Under the pieces are notes generated by a model, which searched no databases, was not told the origin of the DNA, and worked only from the letters and a program-made list of their open reading frames with translations. From Rotaria sordida (lineage: Eukaryota; Rotifera; Eurotatoria; Philodinida; Philodinidae): a stretch of DNA of 64,000 nt. Shown piece by piece: positions 1 through 11,800 of the stretch. Made by a program: the position numbers and the translations under genes. Position 1 is the first letter of the stretch. Each line of letters starts with the position of its first letter. The DNA is taken from NCBI GenBank assembly GCA_905250125.1, contig CAJNOL010000002.1:248001-312000 (forward strand), given 5' to 3'.

Positions 1-2859
1 CTTTCAATCCTGTATTCTATTTATACTTATCTCACATTCAAAACCTACCTTTCTTGCTTTTCAACAACGATTTACTGCTTGTTCTTCTCTGTAAGAACCA
101 ACCTACACCAAACAAAAGATCATTAGTGTAATTCATTGTTCGATGAAATGAACCTGAAAGACAGTTTTCACTGTATTTCTAGAATACAATATTTTCCATT
201 GCAGGACCATTCAGATACGCTGCTTTAAAGACATCAGATTACGATATGATACGACTATTATAAAAGAACACATATTTGTAGAAGATATCTCTAATTCATA
301 GAAATCGATCCTTGAGAATCCACCAAGATATGCATAACTAATATTTCTATTATATTCTTCTAACTACAAGAGCTTGTAAAAGAAAATACTGTCTATCCAC
401 TATTCTCAATCATTCTTCTATAATTTAACTATTTCATGCAAATATGGAGACATTTGATATAATTCTTGCTTGTTATATATTCGGATACCATTACGTACAT
501 AGAAGATTCATCAGATTAATATTTGAAGAGAAACAAAATCAATTCTCTTCAAAAGCTTTCGTGTTTGGACTCAGAATTGTGTGCATAGAACTTTTCAGCT
601 TAAAACGATATCATTCTGACGATACAGAAGTATTTATCTCCATAGTACAATGTACACTACTTTTATTAACAATCATATAATGTGTGAAGACTTCAATTCT
701 AGCTTCGAACACTTCGTAATGTATTCGTTAAAAATAATTGACTCTTTAATGGATATGATATTGAATAATATAAATAATGTAGAAGATTAAGATGGTTTGT
801 AAATGTTAAAACAAAGCTTTCTGTGAAAGATTTGGATATTGATAACTATGTATAGATGAGACAAGTTTGTACTATAATTCATATGATTATTGCCATAACT
901 GAAAGAAGAAATAACGTTTACCAATGATTTATATTTAATATGTAGGAGATGTTGAAATTCAACTAACTTTTAATCACTGTTGACAGACCTCTTGGTTGGC
1001 TTGTTGTCATATTGATGAATGTGTTTGCGACTCTTGTTGATATATTAATATTTTTTGTCGTTGTCGTAGAATTAATGTGTTTTTCCTGATGTTGTGGATA
1101 TATTTGCTTTGATTGGTGTCTACTATGGCTGTGTTTGTCAATAAGTGTGTGTAAACCGTAGCAGTTTAGGTTATTGCGTTTACATAGATCGTGCCTGTCG
1201 TTATTTTCGTATTTGTGCTTATTATTGTAGGATCTTTTCAATAAGAGATGTTTTTGAAAGAAATAAGTAACACTGATAAAAGTAATAAAAATAAATTTCT
1301 GTGCATTACTAACATACTACCATTTATCGGTATTTTAAAATCAAAAGATAAAACTTGCCAATATAAAAACTGTCCAAAGCAATTTATTCCGTTCATTGAT
1401 TTCAAGATTAAATGGAGAGAAACAGAAATCGTTGCAATATATTTTCATTCGATAACGTTCGATTTGTGTATGATTAATATGCAATTTACTATACATCATT
1501 GAAAATATTTGATAACATATTTATACATCTAAATCAACTGATCACTTACAAAGCGTCTTACGCGTTTCATGCGTCATACATCTTAATTCATTATTACAAA
1601 GTGTTCTAGAAGTTCACTTGAAAAATGAAATATGCATAGGCTATAAATGGATTAAACGATTTTTATCGTTTTTTTTTTAATTAAATGATTTTATGTTCCT
1701 GAAAATTTTATTCAATATATTTGGCAAGATGTTCCAGAATTATAAAAGAAAAAAGTTAACGAAATTTAGAATATTTGGAAGAATGAATTGTAATCAGATG
1801 TTTGAGCTGTTGTAATCATTTGTTAAATTTCATTGAGTACAATGCACTTGCCTATAGCTATATATCTTTTACTAAAAAAAGATACAAAGGATAATTTATT
1901 TTTCAACTACACGAAAACCAATCACGGCATCGACTTGAAATTTTGTAAAAATTTTTATATCGATTCTAAACAATAATAACAACTGATAGAGTGTGATCTT
2001 TTGAATAAATTGGCATTTTCTTTAAATAATCTGATCATTAAATATAAGTTAATACCTAGCAGATGTTTATTAAAGATTTACTTAAATTTAAAATAAGAAT
2101 CGATACTAGAACTAAATGTTTACAAAAGAATGAATTTATCTACTAAGACTGATGAAAATTGTATGGAATATTTGTTCTAAGCAAATCCATATGAAATAAT
2201 ATTTTATAGAACTTTGAATTTTCTTATAAAAAAAGAAACGTAAAACACTTGAACTACTTAAATATTATTTCTATTTTTTTCCAGGATAGTTTTCGATAAA
2301 TCCTATCATTTTCATAGAAATTCACGAATACTTTTTGTACTTTATTGTGCTTGTATAGCTTCAATTTCTTCATGTATATGAGTAGAATCAATCATTTCAA
2401 TTTTGTTATTTTTCTTAAATCAGATGTAATTTAATAGGAAGTAATCTTTGATGAATATATCGATCTCGTACAAAAATAGAAGGCCAAAAAATATATAAAG
2501 AGCAAAAAATTTTAATACTTCATTCGTAGTGTTGATCGTTTTTATTTGCCAAACTCACTTTAATCAGACATTGAAACCAATTCTTCGAAAAGAAATAAAA
2601 GCATCATTCACTATCATCCATTAATAGATGAATAGTTCGTAAAAAATATTAACTATAATGTTTCTTCTGAATAAATAACATCTGTTTTTCGTACTTTGAT
2701 TTTAATGTTCTATCGACTAGTGTGACAGAACTGAATAATCACAGTACTTTTATTACTTTTGTAATGATGACATCGATGTATTTGTATTAAGAGTGAAATT
2801 AGCCTTGAGGAAATATTTAAATAGTAGAAACTAATAGATGCATCTGCCTGGTTCATGAT
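1..2859. other. Intergenic, no gene recognised
   Basis: AT-rich sequence with frequent stops in all frames. The longest open stretches (about 444-680 on + and 963-1241 on -) show no domain, no codon bias like the real genes here, and no splice-compatible continuation. No RNA gene or transposase was recognised. Confidence 0.6.
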
Positions 2860-2861
2860 TA

Positions 2862-3907
2862 ACGGGTGGCCGAAAAGTTTTCGGACAAAATGTTGAAAGC
2901 TGAAACATATATATAAAAGCTATCGAAACACTTTGTTTTTTACTGATTATATAGCTTGTCTCTCCCTCTACCTTTACTATTAATTTGAGATTTTTCGATT
3001 GACCCATTGTTGCCAAAATGATTGATCTTCACAAATGTATTTTTTCTATTTTTGGACAAAAAAAAAATAATGAGGATTCATAATAAATGTTTGCTCTTTG
3101 CATCTGATATTGTTATGCCTAAATACGTTTTATTAGAAAAACAGAATATACTAGAAAATGCAGGGTGAAAAGCTCTACAATGTGCAAAGTAACGCTTATT
3201 TTAATTGTATGCTTTTTGTTTTCAAAAAATCCAAAATTCCATGCAATCAATTTTCGACTTTAAGAAGAACATCATTTTTTGCTACATGAGTTATTTCTTT
3301 TCGTAGCGTCGAAAATTGATTACATAGAATTTCGCTTTTTTGAAAAGAAAAAAATACACAATTGAAATAAGCTTTACTTTGTAGATTGTAAAGCTTTTCA
3401 CGCTGCATCTTGTAGTATATTCTATTTTTTTTTAATAGAATGTACTAGTGACAAAAATATGAAATAGAAAAAAGAAATTACTCGCATAGGAAAAATAATC
3501 TTTTTGCAACGTCGAAAACTAATTGCACAGAATTTTGCGTTTTCTGAAAACAAAAAGCACACAATCAAAATAAGCGTTACTTTGCACATTGTAGAGCTTT
3601 TCACTCTGCATCTTCTAATATAATCTGTTTTTCTAATAAAACGTATTTAGACATAACAATATCAGATGCAAAGAGCAAACATTTATTATGAGTCCTCATT
3701 ATTATTTTTTTGTCCAAAAATAGAAAAAATACATTTGTGAAGATCAATCATTTTGACAACAATGAGTCAATCAAAAAACCTCAAATTAATAATATAGGTA
3801 GAGGGAGAGACAAGCTATATAATCAGTAAAAAACAAAGTGTTTCGATAGCTTTTATATATATGTTTCAGCTTTCAACATTTTGTCCGAAAACTTTTCGAT
3901 CACTCGT
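2862..3907. mobile_element. Fold-back (MITE-like) element with long terminal inverted repeats and TA flanks
   Basis: The two ends are inverted copies: the left end reads ACGGGTGGCCGAAAAG and the reverse complement of the right end reads ACGAGTGATCGAAAAG. Similarity continues for roughly 370 bp on each side with scattered substitutions. Both ends abut TA (2860-2861 and 3908-3909), the target duplication typical of Tc1/mariner-type elements. The centre is not simple spacer: a module at about 3150-3260 recurs inverted at about 3308-3421 and again inverted at about 3480-3610. No transposase reading frame is present, so it is non-autonomous. Boundaries are seen in the sequence; the Tc1/mariner link is inferred from the TA flank only. 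Confidence 0.8.
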
Positions 3908-4668
3908 TATACTTTACTAAAAAGAGTTTCTACACATTTTTCTTTACGTACCTCATGGAATGTCGTTGTTTTTTGTAGGAGTTAAGCTTCTGTTAGTTGT
4001 TGACAAGCAAAACAGTTTCGTTTTCAACACCAGTTATATTATTTATTAGTTTATAATAAAGTAAGTCTAAAGGACATATTTTACGTCCCACATTAATCTT
4101 ATAGATGACATCAACGATGAATTTTTCATGTTTTCTTATGAAAAAGAAAACAAATACTTTAGCATAGCATCAGAGGCTGTGTGAGGGTACGAAGAGTAGA
4201 GGGGAGGGGAGAGGCTGTAAAGGTACTCTTTACAACAAAACCTCATAAAAATATGATAGAAAGCCCAAAAAATCTATTTCTATCATTGAAAACAGTTGAA
4301 CATTTCCCATCATTGGGAGGAGGGGTTGTACACCTCCCGCTTCCGCGACTCCTGCAGTGTACTCAAACAAAATTATATGTTGAGTCGAACACATATCTGC
4401 AAATGTTTAGAAGGTTTTTCGGTAAATTACCATTCGATAGAATTTTTGAAAGACTTGCAAAATAATAATAGAAATCATTTTAAAAGATATATTATCTATC
4501 TGGATAGAACACAGAATGATACAATTAAAAAACTTATTTCTTTTTTCTTTAACTACAACATGTTATTTTTCTATGTATATATTATAAACTTTGTTAAGCT
4601 TGTTTTTTTCATAGTAAGAGCTTGATTAAAACGTCTATACTTTTGTATTTATTGATGGATCAATTCAA

Positions 4669-4690
4669 TATATATATATATATATATATA
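4669..4690. repeat. (TA)n microsatellite
   Basis: Eleven TA units in uninterrupted alternation. Confidence 0.9.
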
Positions 4691-4971
4691 TTTCATTTGA
4701 ACTATTGATACAGTCTATTTTTATTTTGGAACGATATATAATTAAATATTTATTATCAACTCTGTTCATTCATTTTAATCATCAATGTTTTTAAATGTTA
4801 AACTAAAATCAATAATAAAAATTATTCTGCTTGATTATTATTTATAATTTTCTCTCAAATTCAATAAATCGATAATTGAAAAGAACGAACAAATGGCTTG
4901 GACGTGACAGCTAATATTACTAGTCGTTAACCTTCACATTCCTTGCTTATTCCCATGTCAAGAAATCCCAT

Positions 4972-5178
4972 CATTGAATCTTGTCGGATACAATCAGCTT
5001 CAATGTCGGAAATAGTTGGAATCTGACTTCATTCGAGCAGATTCTACTGAACTGAGTCTCTAATTCATTGATTCGAAATCCGACGAACATTTAACCGAGA
5101 AAGGATCTTATTGGATTCGACAAGATCGTGTCGAATCCTGCGATGAAACTTAAAAGATTCGACAGGATCAGGTTGGAT
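4972..5178. repeat. Degenerate repeat island built on GATTCGA / TCGGAT words
   Basis: Variants of GATTCGACA, AATCTTGTCGGAT and GTCGAATCC recur on both strands, including a near-perfect palindrome around 5117-5140 (ATTCGACAAGATCGTGTCGAAT). It resembles the island at 6205-6400, which suggests a related decayed repeat. Confidence 0.55.
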
Positions 5179-5384
5179 TTAAATCAGCATTCTATAGTTG
5201 TTCTCTTTTCTATCCTCTATCATTTTTCGATTTATAATAAGTCATTACGTTTATGATATCAATGGTAAAAATCTATTGTCTACTCGTATTATTCCTTTAT
5301 TAGGAACCAAACATGAGATAAACCTACATATCGTTATCAAAACGTAGTACAAAGATATTACCATCTTTGTCATCAAAACCGTGT

Positions 5385-5665
5385 ATAAATCGGCGATTTT
5401 ATCGCGATTTATAATCCGATTGAATGCAAGATTTCTTTCTTTCTATACACAGTGAATAATACAATTTCTTTTAATTTTTCTGTATAATAATACATATTGT
5501 TGAAATTGGTCGAAAAATTGTTGTTTAATCGTGATTTATTGTTATATCCAAAAAGCTACTGATTAATCGCGATTTATAGATGATTTCTTTTTGCTGTTTA
5601 AAAAATGATCAATTCATTGCCTACTGTTTTGCTCAAATTATGATTAATCGTGAAAAGTAACGCGA
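5385..5665. repeat. Dispersed TAATCGYGATTTAT repeats
   Basis: The words ATCGCGATTTATAA, AATCGTGATTTATTG, TTAATCGCGATTTATA and GATTAATCGTGA occur at about 5399, 5527, 5563 and 5641, with spacing too irregular for a satellite. No function can be assigned. Confidence 0.5.
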
Positions 5666-6204
5666 TTTTGATGACATGGAAATACATAATAAATATACTT
5701 GACATTTCAGATGGTGCTCGTTTCTTGTCAATTATTGTTTTTATTAAGATTAACACTTTTCTATTGTAACTACACAGAAGTAGCAATAATATTGTTTTCT
5801 TAAATTTGTTCTAGTTGCGTAATCAGAATTTGGATAGTGGAGCAACTTAACATGACGAGCTCTCTGATGAGAGACTTAGATGGTCGAGCTCTATCTGGTG
5901 AAGAAAGCTTGCTGACAGAGGTTAACTGACATGGCTTCCATTTATACTGGGAGAATTGGGGGAGAGCTTATCCCTTGGTTGCACCACTAGTTGGTTCATT
6001 ATGATAGTTTTTTTTTTTCACGAACAAAATTTATTTCCGTTTATTTTGACACAGAACAAATTTCTCAAAAGATTTAATTATCTCAGATATTTTCTTTTTT
6101 GTAACATGAGAAAATTATTACAATTACATATGATCTTCACAAATCTTTAAGATATAATCGACAGCTCCTTCAATCAAAATATCTGATGATTAACTTCTTG
6201 AAAA

Positions 6205-6400
6205 CGGATGAGCCGACTAAATTCCGACGACTGGATCTTATAGAATTCATCCTTCAGATTTCATCGGAATTCGATAATCTAAATGTATCGAAAATTATGG
6301 GAATCAATTTAGATCCGATCGAATTCCGACAATCGGAATCTTATCGGATTCAGTCAACGGAATTCATCGGATTGAGACAGATTCAACAGAAACTGATGGT
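6205..6400. repeat. Degenerate repeat island built on GAATTCCGAC / ATCGGATT
   Basis: AATTCCGAC, GAATTCATC, ATCGGAATTC and CTTATCGGATTCA recur in mixed orientation over about 200 bp. Composition differs from the surrounding A/T runs. The island is open in one frame only because it is repetitive. Confidence 0.55.
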
Positions 6401-7206
6401 GCACTTTTGACTTGGATTGTAATTAGTTTCAATAAAACGTACATTCATTTTTTTTTAAGTCAATTTTTTTCTTCTCTCTGAAATAAGCTTATACAAAAAC
6501 ATGAGACAAGAACACGAACATCATAACCGCAATCATAAATAATGTTTAAAATACACAATTATAGCACCAGACAAACCTCACAATATCTCTATCATTCAAA
6601 ACTAAGACAAACAGCTTTAAAAACATAACATATTTCATGTAGGTCTTTGTCTTTTTAAATATCGCAGAATGAAAACAAAAGAGATCAAGAAGAAAAAAAG
6701 AGAGAGAAAAAAAGATCTATATATGATTGCACATATGTATATGTATGTGTGAGAAAGATGAAAATTATACAAAAAATGCACGAATAAATGTATGTTGATT
6801 AGTGTTTTTCTTTCGTTAGATTTCGCATTCACATTTACGTATGCTGAACAAGCGAACAATAAAATAGGTCGGATTATAAATTAATGATAGTTTTAATGCT
6901 CTAAGCACAGTGATAAATAGCAGGAGAAAAGAAAAGATCTTGATTGGATCAATCGCTTTGTTTATGAAAGTATGTTTCTCAAGAAAAGACAGAAGCACAA
7001 ATAAAATAATGAGAAAAAAAACCGAAGCAGTAGCATATAAGCATTGACTAACATATAAAAATTGAGAGAGAGAAAGAGAGAGAGAAAGAACATATATGAT
7101 GAATCGCACACACAAACCACTAATGACAAAAAAAAGGAGTCAAGTTAGATGAACAAAAGATATTGAAATAATGTGCCGGATAGACGAAACAAAAACACGA
7201 CTATAA

Positions 7207-7691
7207 TTAAAAGCCACAATTTTTCAAATATTCACCCATCTTGTTCGTTGCTCCGATTATCATTTCAGGTTTTTGATTGATACCAATTGAGACAATAAAA
7301 GCTAGAACAAAGAAATTATAAATTTTATTTACAATTCCTTATTTTATTTTTTTTTTACCTTGATTTAACTTTACAATAACCATTGCATCGGCACTTTTAC
7401 GAAGAATGGCAAAATTTTCTGCACTACGAATAAAAATATATTTTTCACCATTAACCATAATGCCTTCTGGTTTTGCAGAAAAGGCCTTCGGCAAGTCGTC
7501 TTTAATGTTATTAATGTTCTAAACATAAAATACTTCATAAAACAACAACAACAACAACGAAAAAAATAAACAAACAAACAAACCGGAAAATTTGGAGATG
7601 CAGCCCATCGAGATCCATCAGTACCGAATATTCCGGCATGGGTTATGCCTTGACTTGTCAAATTTGTTATATACTGATCCCAGCCTGCCAT
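7207..7691 (-). CDS. Profilin
   Basis: Actin-monomer-binding cytosolic protein that promotes nucleotide exchange on actin and binds poly-proline ligands. Three exons on the minus strand: 7691-7584, 7518-7359 and 7301-7207, giving 120 residues. The N-terminus MAGWDQYI carries the family's conserved tryptophan and tyrosine; the end reads MGEYLKNCGF, matching the C-terminal helix of animal profilins, and the middle has the GEKYIFIRS strand. At 120 residues it is on the short side for the family (about 125-140). A CTTTAG acceptor 21 nt before the ATG suggests a 5'-UTR intron or trans-splicing. The family assignment is firm; a paralogue type cannot be given. Confidence 0.93.
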
Positions 7692-7712
7692 TAGAAATTT
7701 TAAATATCTTTC

Positions 7713-7714
7713 CT
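7713..7714 (-). promoter_or_regulatory. 3' splice acceptor just upstream of profilin ATG
   Basis: Minus-strand TTCTTTAG ends here, 21 nt before the profilin start. It fits a 5'-UTR intron or a spliced-leader acceptor; cDNA would be needed to tell them apart. Confidence 0.45.
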
Positions 7715-8140
7715 AAAGAATGGCTTTAGTTAACAATCTAAAAGCAAAAAAATAGCAACTTATATAAAATATTATCTATTCGTAGTAGAAAAAACGAAGG
7801 TTGAAAATAGAGAATCTGCGAGAATATCGATAGCATACTAGTACATAATGATAAAGAAAAAGAAAAAAAACACCAAATAACCAAAAAAAAAACGGAGAAA
7901 GCGAATAAATAACAACAGTAAGACGATAGGCTGGAGGTGGTGGCGATAGTTGTGCGAACAGGAAAAACGCATGCACCAGGATAAAATTCTTTGCACTAAT
8001 ATATATCATCGCTAATATATCCTCTCATCACTAGAGTTGTTCTTCTGTCCGTAACGAACTCTCTGCAACTGTCTGACGTCGAAGAAAGGAAAAAAAACTC
8101 GACAGAAAAGAGAACGATTATTCATGTGTACACATATTTC

Positions 8141-8163
8141 TATATATATATATATATATATAT
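8141..8163. repeat. (TA)n microsatellite
   Basis: Uninterrupted TA alternation in the profilin/importin-7 intergenic region. Confidence 0.9.
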
Positions 8164-8834
8164 GTTATAATTATTTTCATCATTAGTCTAAACTGATTGT
8201 TTGGATCTGAGAATTATTCATAACACAAAAAAACATTTCTGAATCATCTATATGATACGTGTCATCAAGAACAAAACAACCAAATATTCAAAAATAAATT
8301 TCATATATTCCATAGAAGACAGGAAGAAAACAACAACAGCGTGTTAAAACAAAAACTGATATCTAGTGTTTTTTCTTCTGTTGACGAAATCAATTATCGA
8401 CAGAGAGAGAGAGAGAAGTCAAAATAGATTTTACTTTTAATTTTTTTAAATATACATATCAATATATATATATAAATTCGTAGAGATTTTAAATAGACAT
8501 AAACAAATGGAAGAGACAGATCAAAAACAAAATAACTAACTGAACATCGAGAGAGAATAGTTGGCTAGAATCTATGAGTCATAAAAGTGACATCTATATA
8601 CAAAATAAAATTATTTAAAAACATAATTTTTTTTTCTCATATTTGTGAAAAAAGAAAAATTTTCTTGAAAAATTAATTTATACTAATATAAAATTTTAAG
8701 ATTAACAAATGTATCCAATTTGTCTATGTATTTTACTTTAAACTATCCAGTTTTTCTTATGCAATTAGATAGTTTTTGTTGTAATCTTAACTTTTCTCTT
8801 ATATTCTTTATAATTATTCCTTAATTCTATCTTT

Positions 8835-8836
8835 AG
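8835..8836 (+). promoter_or_regulatory. 3' splice acceptor 13 nt before importin-7 ATG
   Basis: TTCTATCTTTAG ends at 8836 and the ATG is at 8850. The very short leader matches what is seen at trans-spliced starts; a 5'-UTR intron is the alternative. Confidence 0.5.
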
Positions 8837-8849
8837 AATAACAAATAAG

Positions 8850-11800
8850 ATGGATCTTGCTCCAGTAATCGAAACACTTCAAGCGACACTTGTACCTCAA
8901 ACACGCAAGCAAGCTGAAGAAAAACTTGCTCAAGTATGTTAATTTTTGTTCTTAGCTTTTATTTAATGAAAACCTCTGTCTTTCTTTTTTAGTTCTGTAA
9001 AACATCCGGTTTTATTCCATGTCTCATTCAAATTATTCTTAATGAACAATGTGATATGGGTGCTCGACAAGCTGGTATTTAATATTGATATTTTCAATAA
9101 AATAAAAAATTACTAAAAAGAAAAATTCTTTCTCTCTTAGGAGCTATCTATTTAAAAAATCATGTTAATACATATTGGTCCGATGTCAATGATCTACATG
9201 CAACAACTGATCTAGATATTATTGCATTAGCTAATGCAGTAAATGTTGATGTTACAAAAACAAATGGTGATAAGTCTCAAAAACCTTCACTTATATCTGA
9301 TACTGATAAAGATTATTTACGAAATATTCTTATCGATGCTATTTTACGTATCAAAGATCCATTAAGGTTAGGAAAAAAAAAACAACTATTTATTATAAAT
9401 AAATTTTCGAAATTACAAAAAAAAAAAACAATTTTTTATTTAAGATGTCAACTGATCACAATAGCAGGTACGCTAATTAAATGTGATTTTCCATCTAAGT
9501 GGCCACAATTTATTAATCAAATTCATACATGTCTTTCAACGGATAATATTGAAACATGGAATAGTATTTTGTTGGTTTTTTATATACTTGTTCAATATTA
9601 TGAGTATGTATTTTTCATAATTGTTTATAATGAATTTAATGATGAAGAAATTTTTAGATATAAAAAAGTTGAAGATCGTGGTCCAATCGATGATGTTATG
9701 CTTGTTATTTTACCAATTCTTCATCAACGTTTTATGCAATTATTTGCTCATAATGATTCAGATCAATCAGCAATGATACAAAAACTTATTTTGAAAATTT
9801 TTCATGCTTATACTCAGGTTTATATAGAAATTTATTTTCATAGATTAATATTTTAAGATAATATTTATGATAGAAAATGAAAAGATTTCTTAGATAATTT
9901 TCGTTATACGTCACAGTTCATAAAATGATAGATATAACCTATGGCACGAAAGTCTTGATACAAAATATTCGTTCAAATTTTCTTTCTTAGATAAGATCGA
10001 ACAACTATCAGCAAAATTTTGTGAAAAAGTCCAAAATTATTAACGGTTTTTCGCACAGTTCTTAGTTTACGTTTTGGAATAACTTCAACTTAACATTACT
10101 GAATTCTGTATAAAATGAAATATTAAAATAAGCGAAATCTTATCTATGCGTTTCTACTAAAGAGCTAGTTTGTATGAAAATCAACATTGCTCAAAAAATT
10201 GTCGTTTCAAAAACTGCTTTTAAAAAATACAAAAGAATCTGTCATGCAAGATAAAATAGAAAAATTAACGGCATGATTTGTAGAGTAAACTTTACTCTAG
10301 AAAACCAAGCCATTAAAACTGTTTTGCATTTTGAATTTGATAGGTTTCAATCGAAATACAAAATAGTATTCAGTACAATCATTGTTTTGGAACAATCTGG
10401 CGATAATTGTCAAATCTAATTGTAGAAGGAAATTCTGAAAGAGGACTAATAATTTTCGTTTCCACTATTATTATTTCTGCTATATATCAAGATAAACAAG
10501 TTAGTTGACACCTACTCATAAATATTGAAATAAAAGATTTTCTGAGTAGAAGTCATCTACATTTGGTCTAGTTTGTTTCAAGTGCTTGATTGTTTAGATT
10601 ATCAAGTATTATTTTCCTCCACAAGAAAGGATATTTGCAATACAAGTGACGATTGACAGATTGTCATGTCAATTATTAACTTTTTACTTTGTTATTTATA
10701 GTACAATAGTGAAGAAAATAAACTACTTACGTATGTACTTTGGTACAGTAGAAGACAAAAACAAAAACATTAATAAGAGAATAACAAAGTTAAGCATCAA
10801 TGTTAGTCAGATTCTATCAACTAACATTCAGTGCAACAAAAAGAAAATATTTGTAAAAAATGAATGCAAACAAACGATTATTTATTCATATTTAAATTTT
10901 CGTTAGAACGATAGTAAAAAGATTTCTTATTACTATAACTATAAATCAAATCTGTTTTGATGAATATAGTGCTACTATTATTTATCAATCATACGAAGTA
11001 GGTCGTGAGGCTTGGGAAAACAAAAGTCTATCCAAGATTCGCACTAGTTTTCTCCTTCCATAAGATTGATAGACATGAGCAGCGCACCATATTGTTTTTT
11101 TGTACAAACCCCAATATTTTTCCTTGTCTCCAGTGGCTAATAATAATATTTTCTCAATCAAACAAACCTAGAAAACGGTTTTGAAGAAATATTGAGTTTT
11201 ATCCAAGTATTAAACATTTTCAACGGTGAAGAACTTAATAATGCAACATCTTTTTTGCTTGTGAAACATTTTTGCTTTGTCATTAAACTTTTTTTTTTTC
11301 ATTAAAGCGGATCAGAATCTTTTCTTTCGAAGATCGCATTTCGATGAGTATAAACTTTCGGATGTTATTTTACGCTAGTTGAGAATTTTCTTCTAATCTT
11401 GACCAATGTTATATGTTGAAAAATGTGAGTTCGAGAAAAGAGACACTAACTGTCTTTCATCTAAGTAACATTCAAAAACTCATCGTCTCTCATTTTTAAC
11501 TTTCATATGAAGATCTTATTAAGACAGGTTGAGCCTAAATATTATACATTTGATTTTATTGATGAAATAAACTAAATGTATGATAATTTTTTAGCTTCAT
11601 CTAAGTTTTCGAGTATTACCAACTCAAACAATGGCTTCATGGCTTGATACATGTTGTATGGTTTTAGAAAGACGTTTACCTGAACGTTTAGATACACTTG
11701 ATGAAGAGGATCGACCTGAAAATCCATGGTGGAAATGTAAAAAATGGGCTTTACATATTCTTATTCGAACATTTGAAAGGTAGAAAATAAAAATAATGCA

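Larger units (their letters stand above)
3910..7206. other. Intergenic, repeat islands, no gene recognised
   Basis: No supportable coding region. It contains a TA microsatellite (4669-4690), islands of short degenerate repeats (entered separately) and A/T homopolymers. Open stretches at 4181-4465 and 6186-6410 lack any recognisable protein feature. Confidence 0.6.
7692..8849. promoter_or_regulatory. Divergent intergenic region between profilin and importin-7
   Basis: The 1.16 kb between two divergently oriented starts must hold both promoters if neither gene is in an operon. It contains a TA microsatellite (8141-8163) and a GA run near 8401-8414. No coding sequence or defined promoter element is recognisable. 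Confidence 0.45.

Noticed and set aside
444-680. 78-codon open frame near the window start
   Set aside because: No recognisable protein feature and composition consistent with chance in AT-rich DNA.
4181-4465. 94-codon open frame on +
   Set aside because: Low-complexity beginning, no domain, codon use unlike neighbouring genes, no splice partners.
5846-5912. CTGATGAGAG..GAAGAAAG resembling a hammerhead ribozyme core
   Set aside because: After CTGATGA no stem II followed by GAAA closes correctly, and the flanks do not pair as stems I and III.
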